6,999 nt of DNA from positions 1-6,999 of the forward strand of contig JAENXH010000070.1 in assembly GCA_016649585.1 (NCBI GenBank), written 5' to 3'. Origin of the DNA: Methanosarcinales archaeon (GTDB taxonomy: Archaea > Halobacteriota > Syntropharchaeia > Alkanophagales > Methanospirareceae). The position numbers and the translations under genes were made by a program. Within the stretch, counting starts at the first letter, position 1. Every line of letters begins with the position of its first letter. This document shows, piece after piece, positions 1-5,702 of this stretch. The notes beneath the pieces were generated by a model. That model saw only the letters and a list, made by a program, of their open reading frames with translations, did no database searches and was not told where the DNA came from.

Positions 1-266
1 TTCCAGATAAGCTCGCCAGTGGAACTGTTGTATTTGTTGAGGAAGGCATCGAAAGAACCATTGCCGTAGGACGCAGTGGAGCCAGCCAGGTAGACGCTGT
101 CTCCTGTTGCGGTTGCAAATCCATCATCATACACTGCACCGCCCCAGATAATGCTCCACTCTTCTACGGGCTGCGCGCTTACTGAAACTGCTGAAAAAAG
201 AGAAAACGCGAAAATCGCTGTCGTCGTCAAAAGTACCAAACCGATTATCTCGCTTTTTGGTTTCAT
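1..266 (-). CDS. Secreted SBBP-repeat (beta-propeller) protein, N-terminal part
   Basis: Only the first 88 residues are in the window; the gene continues past the left edge. The start ATG (264-266) has a strong Shine-Dalgarno, AGGGGGAA, at 271-278. Residues 1-31 form a signal peptide: Lys2 and Lys4, a hydrophobic stretch from about Ile7 to Val29, then V-S-A before Gln32, a likely signal peptidase site. The mature part opens with W-S-I-I-W-G-G, then D-D-G-F-A-T-A, V-Y-L-A-G-S-T and F-D-A-F-L-N-K-Y-N, ending G-E-L-I-W. This is the layout of an SBBP repeat (Pfam PF06739), which builds beta-propeller blades in exported or surface proteins. The protein is therefore probably extracellular or in the cell envelope, with more repeats beyond the edge. 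What it binds cannot be told. The signal peptide and repeat are seen directly; the location is inferred. Confidence 0.85.
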   Translation of the reverse strand, partial: MKPKSEIIGLVLLTTTAIFAFSLFSAVSVSAQPVEEWSIIWGGAVYDDGFATATGDSVYLAGSTASYGNGSFDAFLNKYNSSTGELIW

Positions 267-304
267 TTCATTCCCCCTGTTATCAGTATTGCTTGCATTA
301 AGGC

Positions 305-315
305 ATATATAAAAA
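305..315 (-). promoter_or_regulatory. TATA box for the SBBP-repeat gene
   Basis: Read on the minus strand this is TTTTTATATAT, close to the archaeal TATA consensus. Counting about 26 bases downstream puts the transcription start near 283, just ahead of the Shine-Dalgarno at 271-278 and the ATG at 266. That gives a short leader of under 20 bases. The spacing supports an independent promoter for this gene rather than read-through from the kinase gene upstream. Confidence 0.6.
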
Positions 316-422
316 TATCGGGAACTAAAACCCTTTTAGGAAAAGCGTTTGCAGAAAACACCAAGGTTCCTTTGATTAAACTTTCTTTTGGTCGGGAGGG
401 TTGATATGGGGGGTCTGGCCCC

Positions 423-1316
423 TTATAAAGAAAGTTTGAAGGGCAGCCCTTTCCGGGCACCATATTCACGTATGCAGAACGAAGCCACCGAATTACCGAT
501 TTTACCACTTTCCTGTATGCCCTTCTCGTGTAGCAAGCCATACAAGAATCCTGCTGCGAATGCATCCCCTGCTCCGGTTGTATCCACGACATCCGTAGGG
601 TATGCAGCGATTACATGCGAATCCCCTGCGGCGTTGATAACATAACAGCCGCGCTCGCCCAGCGTCACACAGACAATCTGCGCACCTATGTTTAAGAGGG
701 CTTCAGCGCCTTTCTCATAATTTTCTCTTCGTACCAACGAGGTCAACTCATCAAGGCTGAGAAAAACCACGGCACTTTGCTCTATCACCTCAATCAAATC
801 CTCAAGCTCGTATTTGAAGCAGAGCATACCAGAGCTAAAACTGAGCTTTGACTTAGCGCGTTTCGCCAATTCACGTTGCATCTCCAACTGCTCCTTGTTT
901 ACAAACGAACTCATATGCAAAAATCGCGCATTGTTTATAAAATCTAGGTCTATATCGTCCATGCAGAGCCGATCATTCACGCCGGGATAGATGTACAGTG
1001 CCCGTTCACCTTGTGCGTCCACGAATCCTATTGCGGCGCCCGTGTAACCTTCCTCCATTCTTATCTGCGTCTCCACGCCTTCTTTCCTGAATTCTTCCAG
1101 AATCAGTTCTCCTTCTTCGTCTGTGCCTACCATTCCCACAAAGCCAACCTCAACGCCTAATCGTGATAACGCCACGATGGTATTTGCTGCAGAGCCACCC
1201 GGTACTTTCTTCACATCTAATATTCCGACCTCTTCTCCTCCTCGTGCTATTCGCTCCACGGCATATAGCACGTCGTAATTCAAGGCGCCTAAACCAACTA
1301 CGTCTTTTTCACTCAT
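423..1316 (-). CDS. PfkB-family carbohydrate/nucleoside kinase
   Basis: ATP-dependent kinase of the ribokinase/PfkB fold, cytosolic, phosphorylating a sugar or nucleoside that cannot be named from sequence. At 297 residues from the chosen start it has the usual family length. The first PfkB signature is at 40-54 (Gly40-Gly41, Asn45). The C-terminal signature D-T-T-G-A-G-D is at 245-251, with Asp251 as catalytic base and the Gly-rich loop as anion hole. V-T-L-G-E-R-G (217-223) matches the nucleotide-binding strand. The NxxE motif that helps bind Mg2+ reads S-L-D-E (187-190), with Ser in place of Asn. An in-frame ATG lies 33 bases upstream (1349), but the minus-strand TATA-like box at 1362-1373 would start transcription near 1340, downstream of that ATG. 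I therefore prefer 1316, which also puts the first beta strand (V-V-G-L-G) right at the N-terminus. Neither start has a clear Shine-Dalgarno. The gene is divergent from the OB-fold gene. Confidence 0.9.
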   Translation of the reverse strand: MSEKDVVGLGALNYDVLYAVERIARGGEEVGILDVKKVPGGSAANTIVALSRLGVEVGFVGMVGTDEEGELILEEFRKEGVETQIRMEEGYTGAAIGFVDAQGERALYIYPGVNDRLCMDDIDLDFINNARFLHMSSFVNKEQLEMQRELAKRAKSKLSFSSGMLCFKYELEDLIEVIEQSAVVFLSLDELTSLVRRENYEKGAEALLNIGAQIVCVTLGERGCYVINAAGDSHVIAAYPTDVVDTTGAGDAFAAGFLYGLLHEKGIQESGKIGNSVASFCIREYGARKGLPFKLSL

Positions 1317-1361
1317 TTCAATCGCACGTTTTTTTAAAAGAAGAATCATTATTTTGCTTCT

Positions 1362-1400
1362 GTATTAAAAAGTGTTTTCTTCGTATACGTCCTTTTATTA
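1362..1400. promoter_or_regulatory. Divergent promoter region between kinase and OB-fold genes
   Basis: AT-rich stretch between two divergent genes. On the minus strand CTTTTTAATA (1363-1372), preceded by purine-rich GAAAAC, fits a BRE plus TATA box for the kinase. On the plus strand TTTTATTA (1393-1400) is a TATA-like candidate for the OB-fold gene, but it would start transcription near 1421, inside the annotated ORF. Alternatively TATTAAAA (1363-1370) read forward would start near 1393 and fit the ATG at 1411. The 8-base palindrome CGTATACG (1382-1389) lies between the two boxes. All assignments rest on motif and spacing only. Confidence 0.4.
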
Positions 1401-1410
1401 AACCGGTGCC

Positions 1411-2094
1411 ATGCAACGAGAATATGAAAAACACGGGTTCTTCAGTTTTTCGAGCAGTAGAAACCGGGAACTGTGTTGCGTGAAGCACGGGGAATCGGAA
1501 ATAAACACGGTATGTAGGGTATTGAACGTATCAAGAAAGGAGATACGTACAAAAGAAGGCGATAAAAAAATCGTTTTTCGTGGGATCATCGCGGACGACA
1601 CCGCAAAATTACCTTTTGTTTCGTGGGCAGAGCGAGAAGAGCTTGTAAAGGATACGGTAGTGCAGATAGAGGACGCGTCTGTGAAGAGGTGGAAAGGCCT
1701 GGCTACGTTGTATATAGGGGAAAACACGAACGTAAGTGTAATCGAAGAGGATATTGGTTTCCCCGGTTACGGTGAGTTGATAAAGCCTAAAAAGAGAAGT
1801 ATAGGAGAAATCGTTGGCTGCGAAGGTGCGTTTGATGTAATCGTGGAAGGAAATATAGTATCAATCTCAGCAGGAGCAACTAAAAGGACACTGGTATTGG
1901 ACGACGGTACTGGTGCGGTATTCATAGAGTTAAGAGACAAAGAAAAGGGTATTTATTTCGGAATGCCTGTTAAGGCAAGAGGTAATGTGGTGCACTCGGA
2001 AAAAGGCTTTGTGTTAATGGTCGAAGAAGTTAAAATAAGTGGTGAAACGTTTATAATAACCGAGATGAACAACTTTTTGTGTAGATATACCTGA
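1411..2094 (+). CDS. RPA-like protein with two OB folds
   Basis: Probable single-stranded nucleic-acid-binding protein of the archaeal replication protein A type. There are two OB-fold-like repeats, about residues 30-115 and 137-210. The first has the pattern V-C-R-V-L-N-V-S-R-K-E followed by G-I-I-A-D-D-T-A-K-L-P-F-V-S-W (58-72). The second has V-E-G-N-I-V-S-I, then L-V-L-D-D-G-T-G-A-V-F-I-E-L (141-154). The short strand-turn-strand units with D-D-T or D-D-G-T-G turns are typical of RPA/aspartyl-tRNA-synthetase-type OB folds. No zinc finger is seen, unlike larger archaeal RPA41 proteins. At 227 residues it is short for a full RPA, so it could be an accessory RPA subunit or a diverged paralogue. 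Residues 1-23 look unrelated to the domain and the ATG lacks a Shine-Dalgarno. A GTG at 1480 (204 residues) is a credible alternative start. Function is inferred from fold pattern. Confidence 0.75.
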   Translation: MQREYEKHGFFSFSSSRNRELCCVKHGESEINTVCRVLNVSRKEIRTKEGDKKIVFRGIIADDTAKLPFVSWAEREELVKDTVVQIEDASVKRWKGLATLYIGENTNVSVIEEDIGFPGYGELIKPKKRSIGEIVGCEGAFDVIVEGNIVSISAGATKRTLVLDDGTGAVFIELRDKEKGIYFGMPVKARGNVVHSEKGFVLMVEEVKISGETFIITEMNNFLCRYT

Positions 2095-2102
2095 TTTTCT
2101 TT
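2095..2102 (+). terminator. Possible oligo-T terminator after the OB-fold gene
   Basis: TTTTCTTT begins right after the TGA stop at 2092-2094. Archaeal RNA polymerase can terminate on U-rich tracts without a hairpin, and a new promoter follows 45 bases later. The tract is short and interrupted, so the call is weak. Confidence 0.3.
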
Positions 2103-2145
2103 CAACAGCAGGTCAACACGCACCCGCTTCATTCCATTCCAGAAG

Positions 2146-2185
2146 TTATTTAAGAAATAAAAAGGAAGCTGGGAAATAGGGGAGG
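2146..2185 (+). promoter_or_regulatory. Promoter and ribosome binding site of the acyl-CoA cluster
   Basis: TTATTTAA (2146-2153), preceded by purine-rich AGAAG, resembles a BRE plus TATA box. Transcription would start near 2176. A strong Shine-Dalgarno, GGGGAGGAG, spans 2179-2187. Its GGAGG core (2181-2185) lies 8 bases from the ATG at 2194 but only 2 bases from the in-frame ATG at 2188, so the spacing decides for 2194. This is the best-formed promoter on the plus strand and probably drives the four-gene cluster. Confidence 0.6.
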
Positions 2186-2193
2186 AGATGCAA

Positions 2194-3381
2194 ATGAGGG
2201 ATGTAGCGATAATAGGAATCGGGCATACGAAATTTGGGCGAGCTGCGAAGACCTCAATTGAGTTATTTTCAGAAGCGGCACTGCAAGCAATTGACGATGC
2301 AGGTGTGGAATTGAAGGATATAGAAGCGTTGTTTCAAGGTGCTGCTCTTCCCGGTTTTGAAGAGGGTCAAGTAATGCCTGCGGGGTTCTCAGCCGCTGAT
2401 CTCAACCTGGGGCCTATACCTGCGACGAGATATGAAGGTGCATGTGCATCCGCATCAGTTGCGATACGAGATGCTGCGCTGTGGGTCGGTGCGGGGGAAT
2501 ACGATATGGTGCTTGCCGGGGGCACGGAAAAAGCGGTGATAATGGGTGTTCCCTTTGCCACACGAACTTTTGCGATGGCCTGTCATGCGCCAACAGAAGG
2601 ACCTGCAGGACTCACATTTCCTGGAGTATTCGCAATGGCTGCGAGACTCTATGCAAGAAATTATGACCTGCCACTTGATGCACTGAGAGAAAAGATGGCG
2701 TCTGTTTCGGTAAAGAACCACCGGCATGGTGCTTTAAATCCCTTAGCGCAATTCTATAATAAGATGGGCGATTTGAAGGTCGAAGATGTAGTAAACTCAA
2801 AAATGGTGGCCGATCCATTAACGCTTCTGGACTGCTGTCCGTTTTCTGATGGAGCATCAACTCTTGTGCTCTGCGCAGCGGAGGATGCAAGGAAATATAC
2901 TGATGAGCCAGTTTACATATTAGGAACAGGGCAGGGTTCAGGAGGTCCGTTATCAAAGATGGAGGACTTAACAAAGCCTGATTCTCGGATAAGCTCTGCA
3001 AAAACTGCATTCGAGCGTGCGGGGCTCAGCCCCAAAGATATTGATATATTGGAAGTTCACGATTGCTTTACAATTGCAGAATTAATCGCACTGGAGTGCA
3101 TGGGGTTCTTTGAGTGGGGCGAGGCAGCAGATGCAACCGCAGAGGGACAAACGGAATTGGGAGGGAGGATACCGGTAAATATGTCCGGCGGGTTAATCGG
3201 GAAGGGGCATCCGATAGGCGCAACAGGGGCATCGCAGGTTTACTGGATCGTTAAGCAGATGAGAGGAGAAGCGCCTAAGGGCAATCAAATTAATCCGTTT
3301 CCGGAGTATGGGATGACCGATACACTTGGCGGCGACTTCGGGACATTATGTCATATTATACTTGGCAGGTCAAAGAAGTAG
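2194..3381 (+). CDS. SCP-x-type thiolase (acetyl-CoA acetyltransferase)
   Basis: Cytosolic thiolase that cleaves 3-ketoacyl-CoA with CoA, or condenses two acetyl-CoA in reverse. The 395-residue length fits the family. The nucleophilic cysteine is Cys84 in E-G-A-C-A-S-A-S. The H-D-C-F motif (289-292), typical of SCP-2/SCP-x and archaeal thiolases, replaces the NEAF motif of classical thiolases and supplies His289 and Cys291. His339 lies in G-H-P-I-G-A-T-G (338-345). The C-terminal CxGGGxG of classical thiolases reads T-L-G-G-D-F-G (377-383), so the second catalytic cysteine is most likely Cys291. Because Cys84 is kept, this is a true thiolase rather than a retro-aldolase of the Ltp2 type. The start at 2194 is chosen by Shine-Dalgarno spacing; a start at 2188 would add Met-Gln. 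It is followed 24 bases later by its DUF35 partner. In methanogens such a pair forms a complex with HMG-CoA synthase, which is not present here. Chain-length preference is unknown. Confidence 0.93.
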   Translation: MRDVAIIGIGHTKFGRAAKTSIELFSEAALQAIDDAGVELKDIEALFQGAALPGFEEGQVMPAGFSAADLNLGPIPATRYEGACASASVAIRDAALWVGAGEYDMVLAGGTEKAVIMGVPFATRTFAMACHAPTEGPAGLTFPGVFAMAARLYARNYDLPLDALREKMASVSVKNHRHGALNPLAQFYNKMGDLKVEDVVNSKMVADPLTLLDCCPFSDGASTLVLCAAEDARKYTDEPVYILGTGQGSGGPLSKMEDLTKPDSRISSAKTAFERAGLSPKDIDILEVHDCFTIAELIALECMGFFEWGEAADATAEGQTELGGRIPVNMSGGLIGKGHPIGATGASQVYWIVKQMRGEAPKGNQINPFPEYGMTDTLGGDFGTLCHIILGRSKK

Positions 3382-3405
3382 GGGATAGGAAATAGGGAAT
3401 AGCCA

Positions 3406-3852
3406 ATGGGAAAAGGGATAGAAATGGATAAGGAATACCTAGTTTTAACCTATGCTGATTATGAGGGTGGTATAAGAGACGGGAAATTGTTAGGGCTGCG
3501 GTGCGCAGCGTGCAAAAAAATAACGTGCCATCCAATGCCTGTATGCCAGTGGTGTAGTGGCAGAACCCTTGAGAGAACGGAACTGAGTGGAGAAGGCGAG
3601 TTGGTGACGTTTACGGTAATTCGTATACCTTCAGAGGGATTTGAAGATGATGTACCGTATATCCCGTGTCTGGTGAAAACAAAGGAGGGACCTAGCGTTG
3701 TAGGGCGACTCGATTACGATACTGAGCGTGCCACGCAAGAACTACTTGGTAAGCAAGTGAAACTGAGTGGCGCGTACACGTACAAAGGCGATAAGTTCTC
3801 CGGCGGGCCTCGCACATGCCCTGTGTTTAGCTTAGAGTTATCGAATGGTTGA
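3406..3852 (+). CDS. DUF35 zinc-ribbon/OB-fold protein, thiolase partner
   Basis: Small acyl-CoA-associated protein with a rubredoxin-like zinc ribbon followed by an OB fold (DUF35 family). The ribbon carries all four ligands: Cys33-x2-Cys36 and Cys47-x2-Cys50. The OB fold runs from about Gly62 (G-E-G-E-L-V-T-F-T-V-I) to the C-terminus, with the family-typical P-Y-I-P-C-L-V (84-90). DUF35 proteins act as scaffolds or CoA-binding partners of thiolases; in archaeal mevalonate synthesis one bridges acetoacetyl-CoA thiolase and HMG-CoA synthase. Here the partner is almost certainly the thiolase just upstream, and the complex may hand acetoacetyl- or ketoacyl-CoA to the dehydrogenase that follows (inference). 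Two ATGs are possible: 3406 and 3424 (M-D-K-E-Y). Each has a GGG-containing Shine-Dalgarno at 8 and 6 bases respectively, and the longer form is given. The length is normal for the family. Confidence 0.92.
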   Translation: MGKGIEMDKEYLVLTYADYEGGIRDGKLLGLRCAACKKITCHPMPVCQWCSGRTLERTELSGEGELVTFTVIRIPSEGFEDDVPYIPCLVKTKEGPSVVGRLDYDTERATQELLGKQVKLSGAYTYKGDKFSGGPRTCPVFSLELSNG

Positions 3853-3891
3853 ATGAATGAACGGACGAAAGAAAGAAAAGAAGAAGAAGCC

Positions 3892-4752
3892 ATGACCAAA
3901 AAGAAAGTGTGTGTTGTGGGAATAGGTGTGATGGGGAATGGATTAGCGCAAGTATGTGCTCAGGCAGGCTATGATACCTCTGTTGTCGGTCGGAGTGAAG
4001 AATCTTTAGAGCGGGGAATCGGAAAAATAAAACGCAACCTTTCGGGACTCGTTAAGAAAGGGCGGATGCGGCAAGAGGAGGCGGATAGCATTCTGGATGC
4101 ACTACGCGCACAGGCGACAACGAGTCTGGAAGATGGTGCAAAAGGGGCAGATTTTGTAATAGAAGCGGTGTACGAGGATTTAGAGCTGAAAAAGGAGATA
4201 TTCAGAGCGTTGGATAGAATCTGTCCAGAGCATGCCATTCTTGCAAGTAATACTTCTACATTTCCTATTATCACTTTAGCTACCGTAACAAAACGACCTG
4301 ATAAGGTAATTGGAACCCATTTCATGAACCCGCCACCGCTCATACCGGGTGTAGAGATAATCAAATCATTGTTGACTTCTGAAGACACGGTGCAGAGAAC
4401 GGACGAGTTCGTAAAGTCGTTGGGGAAGGATCCGATTATGGTCAAGGATTCACCGGGGTTCGTGGTGAGTCGCATGATCTGCCTTGTGATGAACGAAGCG
4501 GTGAGGATGCATGAAGAGGGGGTCGCGTCAGTTGAGGATATAGATAAAATAGCAAGATTATGTTTTAACTGGCCTATAGGGCCTTTTCACCTTTTGGACT
4601 TAATCGGGATAGACATTGTGGCAGCGGTGCTCAATACGATGTATAATGAGACCGGTGGAGACCGATTCAAACCAGCGCTTCTTATGGTGCAGATGGTGCG
4701 GGCTGGCCGGACCGGGAGAAAGGCAGGTAGAGGATTTTATGAGTATGCGTGA
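3892..4752 (+). CDS. 3-hydroxyacyl-CoA dehydrogenase (3-hydroxybutyryl-CoA dehydrogenase type)
   Basis: NAD-dependent oxidation of L-3-hydroxyacyl-CoA to 3-ketoacyl-CoA, or the reverse. The 286-residue single-function form matches bacterial and archaeal Hbd length. The Rossmann motif is G-I-G-V-M-G (10-15) right at the N-terminus. Further conserved parts are N-T-S-T (120-123, Ser122), G-T-H-F-M-N-P-P (141-148, catalytic His143) and Glu155 in V-E-I-I, which pairs with the His. The C-terminal helical domain ends K-A-G-R-G-F-Y-E-Y, a family hallmark. In P-G-F-V-V-S-R-M (188-195) Ser193 stands where family members commonly have the substrate-contacting Asn. The frame is open to an ATG at 3853, directly after the DUF35 stop, but that adds a low-complexity Glu/Lys/Arg tail and has no Shine-Dalgarno. 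3892 gives the normal N-terminus. It is co-directional with the thiolase and DUF35 genes and very likely co-transcribed. Confidence 0.92.
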   Translation: MTKKKVCVVGIGVMGNGLAQVCAQAGYDTSVVGRSEESLERGIGKIKRNLSGLVKKGRMRQEEADSILDALRAQATTSLEDGAKGADFVIEAVYEDLELKKEIFRALDRICPEHAILASNTSTFPIITLATVTKRPDKVIGTHFMNPPPLIPGVEIIKSLLTSEDTVQRTDEFVKSLGKDPIMVKDSPGFVVSRMICLVMNEAVRMHEEGVASVEDIDKIARLCFNWPIGPFHLLDLIGIDIVAAVLNTMYNETGGDRFKPALLMVQMVRAGRTGRKAGRGFYEYA

Positions 4753-4841
4753 CTGTTATGTGCACGTTGAACAGAAGATGGATGGATGAATGATGGAGCA
4801 GAGGCAACGATAGTTAGTGACATCGTTGGCAAAAACGCTTT

Positions 4842-4860
4842 CCCCTCCCAGAGACGGGGG
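4842..4860 (+). promoter_or_regulatory. Possible hairpin over the Shine-Dalgarno of the hydratase gene
   Basis: The gap between the dehydrogenase and hydratase genes (4753-4862) is the longest in the cluster and has no clear TATA box. CCCC at 4842-4845 (or CCC at 4847-4849) can pair with the GGGGG at 4856-4860 that serves as the hydratase Shine-Dalgarno, leaving a loop of 7 to 11 bases. Such pairing could hide the ribosome binding site. The stem is only 3-4 pairs, so this is a suggestion only. Confidence 0.2.
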
Positions 4861-4865
4861 TCATG

Positions 4866-5666
4866 ATGAAAATGACTGAAGAAAAGGAATACAAATACAT
4901 CTTGTATAAGAAGAAGGAACACGTTGCAACGATAACGCTTAACAGACCGAAATCATTGAACGCATGGAACACCGTTTTATTAACTGAGTTGCGAGAGGTA
5001 TTAGAGGATATTGAGATTGATGCTGAGGTGCATGTGGTCGTGATAACTGGAGTGGGAGATAAGGCTTTCTGTGCCGGAGCGGACATAAACGAGATACTTG
5101 ATAAAACCCCTCAAGAAGCACGTGTGTGGTCCTGGTGGGTTCAGGGGGTGCTAACTCGCATAGAAACGATAAAGAAGCCGATAATAGCGAAGATAAACGG
5201 GTTCTGTTTAGGTGGGGGGTTAGAACTTGCAATGGCATGTGATTTAAGAATTGCTTCAGAGACTGCGATATTTTGTCTGCCGGAAACAAACCTGGCAATT
5301 ATTCCAGGTGGCGGTGGGACTCAACGACTACCGAGATTGATAGGAAAAACAAAAGCGATGGAACTGCTGATGATCGGTGAGCAGATAGATGCAGCAGAAG
5401 CGTTTCGGTTAACACTCGTGAATACCGTTGTCCCCGTAGATGAACTTGACCGTGAGGTTGACGCGCTTATCGAAAAATTACTGTCAAAAAGTCCTGCTGC
5501 ACTCGGAACACTCAAGTATGCGGTATATAAAGGTACGGAAATGAACTTAGAGTATGCATTGGAGTATGAAGCGGAATGCTTTGGGGCGGCACTGGCAACA
5601 GAGGATTCTCGAGAAGGGTTAAAAGCTTTTTTAGAGAAGCGGAAGCCAGAGTTTAAAGGTCGGTGA
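4866..5666 (+). CDS. Enoyl-CoA hydratase (crotonase family)
   Basis: Adds water to trans-2-enoyl-CoA to give 3-hydroxyacyl-CoA; crotonyl-CoA is a likely substrate given the neighbours. The 266-residue length fits the family. Oxyanion-hole segments are A-F-C-A-G-A-D (67-73) and N-G-F-C-L-G-G-G (111-118). Both catalytic glutamates of true hydratases are present: Glu120 in E-L-A-M-A-C-D and Glu140 in P-E-T-N-L-A-I-I-P-G-G-G-G-T-Q-R-L. This argues for hydratase activity over isomerase, decarboxylase or thioesterase relatives. ATGs occur at 4863, 4866 and 4872. The GGGGG at 4856-4860 lies 2, 5 and 11 bases away, so 4866 is preferred, though 4863 is nearly equivalent. It is the last gene of the cluster and makes the substrate of the dehydrogenase encoded upstream. 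It could also act in the synthetic direction. Confidence 0.93.
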   Translation: MKMTEEKEYKYILYKKKEHVATITLNRPKSLNAWNTVLLTELREVLEDIEIDAEVHVVVITGVGDKAFCAGADINEILDKTPQEARVWSWWVQGVLTRIETIKKPIIAKINGFCLGGGLELAMACDLRIASETAIFCLPETNLAIIPGGGGTQRLPRLIGKTKAMELLMIGEQIDAAEAFRLTLVNTVVPVDELDREVDALIEKLLSKSPAALGTLKYAVYKGTEMNLEYALEYEAECFGAALATEDSREGLKAFLEKRKPEFKGR

Positions 5667-5672
5667 ACGGGT

Positions 5673-5686
5673 GCTAAAAATATAGC
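5673..5686. terminator. Small inverted repeat between convergent genes
   Basis: The 36-base AT-rich gap between the two convergent stops contains GCTA (5673-5676) and TAGC (5683-5686) around a 6-base loop. Read on the minus strand the loop holds TTTTT, which could help end transcription of the DUF6544-like gene. The plus strand has no T run here. The stem is very short. Confidence 0.25.
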
Positions 5687-5702
5687 TAAGATATAATTAT
5701 CA

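Noticed and set aside
331..350. Resemblance between the 331-350 region and the complement of 4829-4845 (AAAACGCTTT-like words)
   Set aside because: The match is about 10 bases with gaps and joins unrelated places, so chance is the simplest explanation.
410..422. GGGG-loop-CCCC hairpin right after the kinase stop, as a terminator
   Set aside because: The stem is only 4 pairs with no T run following on the minus strand, so it does not make a convincing terminator.
388..645. An 85-codon plus-strand frame overlapping the end of the kinase gene
   Set aside because: Most of it is antisense to the conserved C-terminal part of the PfkB kinase, and the start has no supporting promoter.
2194..3852. 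Assignment of the thiolase and DUF35 genes to mevalonate synthesis
   Set aside because: No HMG-CoA synthase gene is adjacent, and the next genes are a dehydrogenase and hydratase, which fit beta-oxidation or its reverse better.
3969..4475. A 168-codon open frame on the minus strand opposite the dehydrogenase gene
   Set aside because: It lies wholly antisense to a well-supported gene, has no ribosome binding site I can see, and its translation is Ser-rich and unlike any family. The same holds for other antisense or out-of-frame openings, such as 2612-3010 and 5321-5731 on the minus strand.
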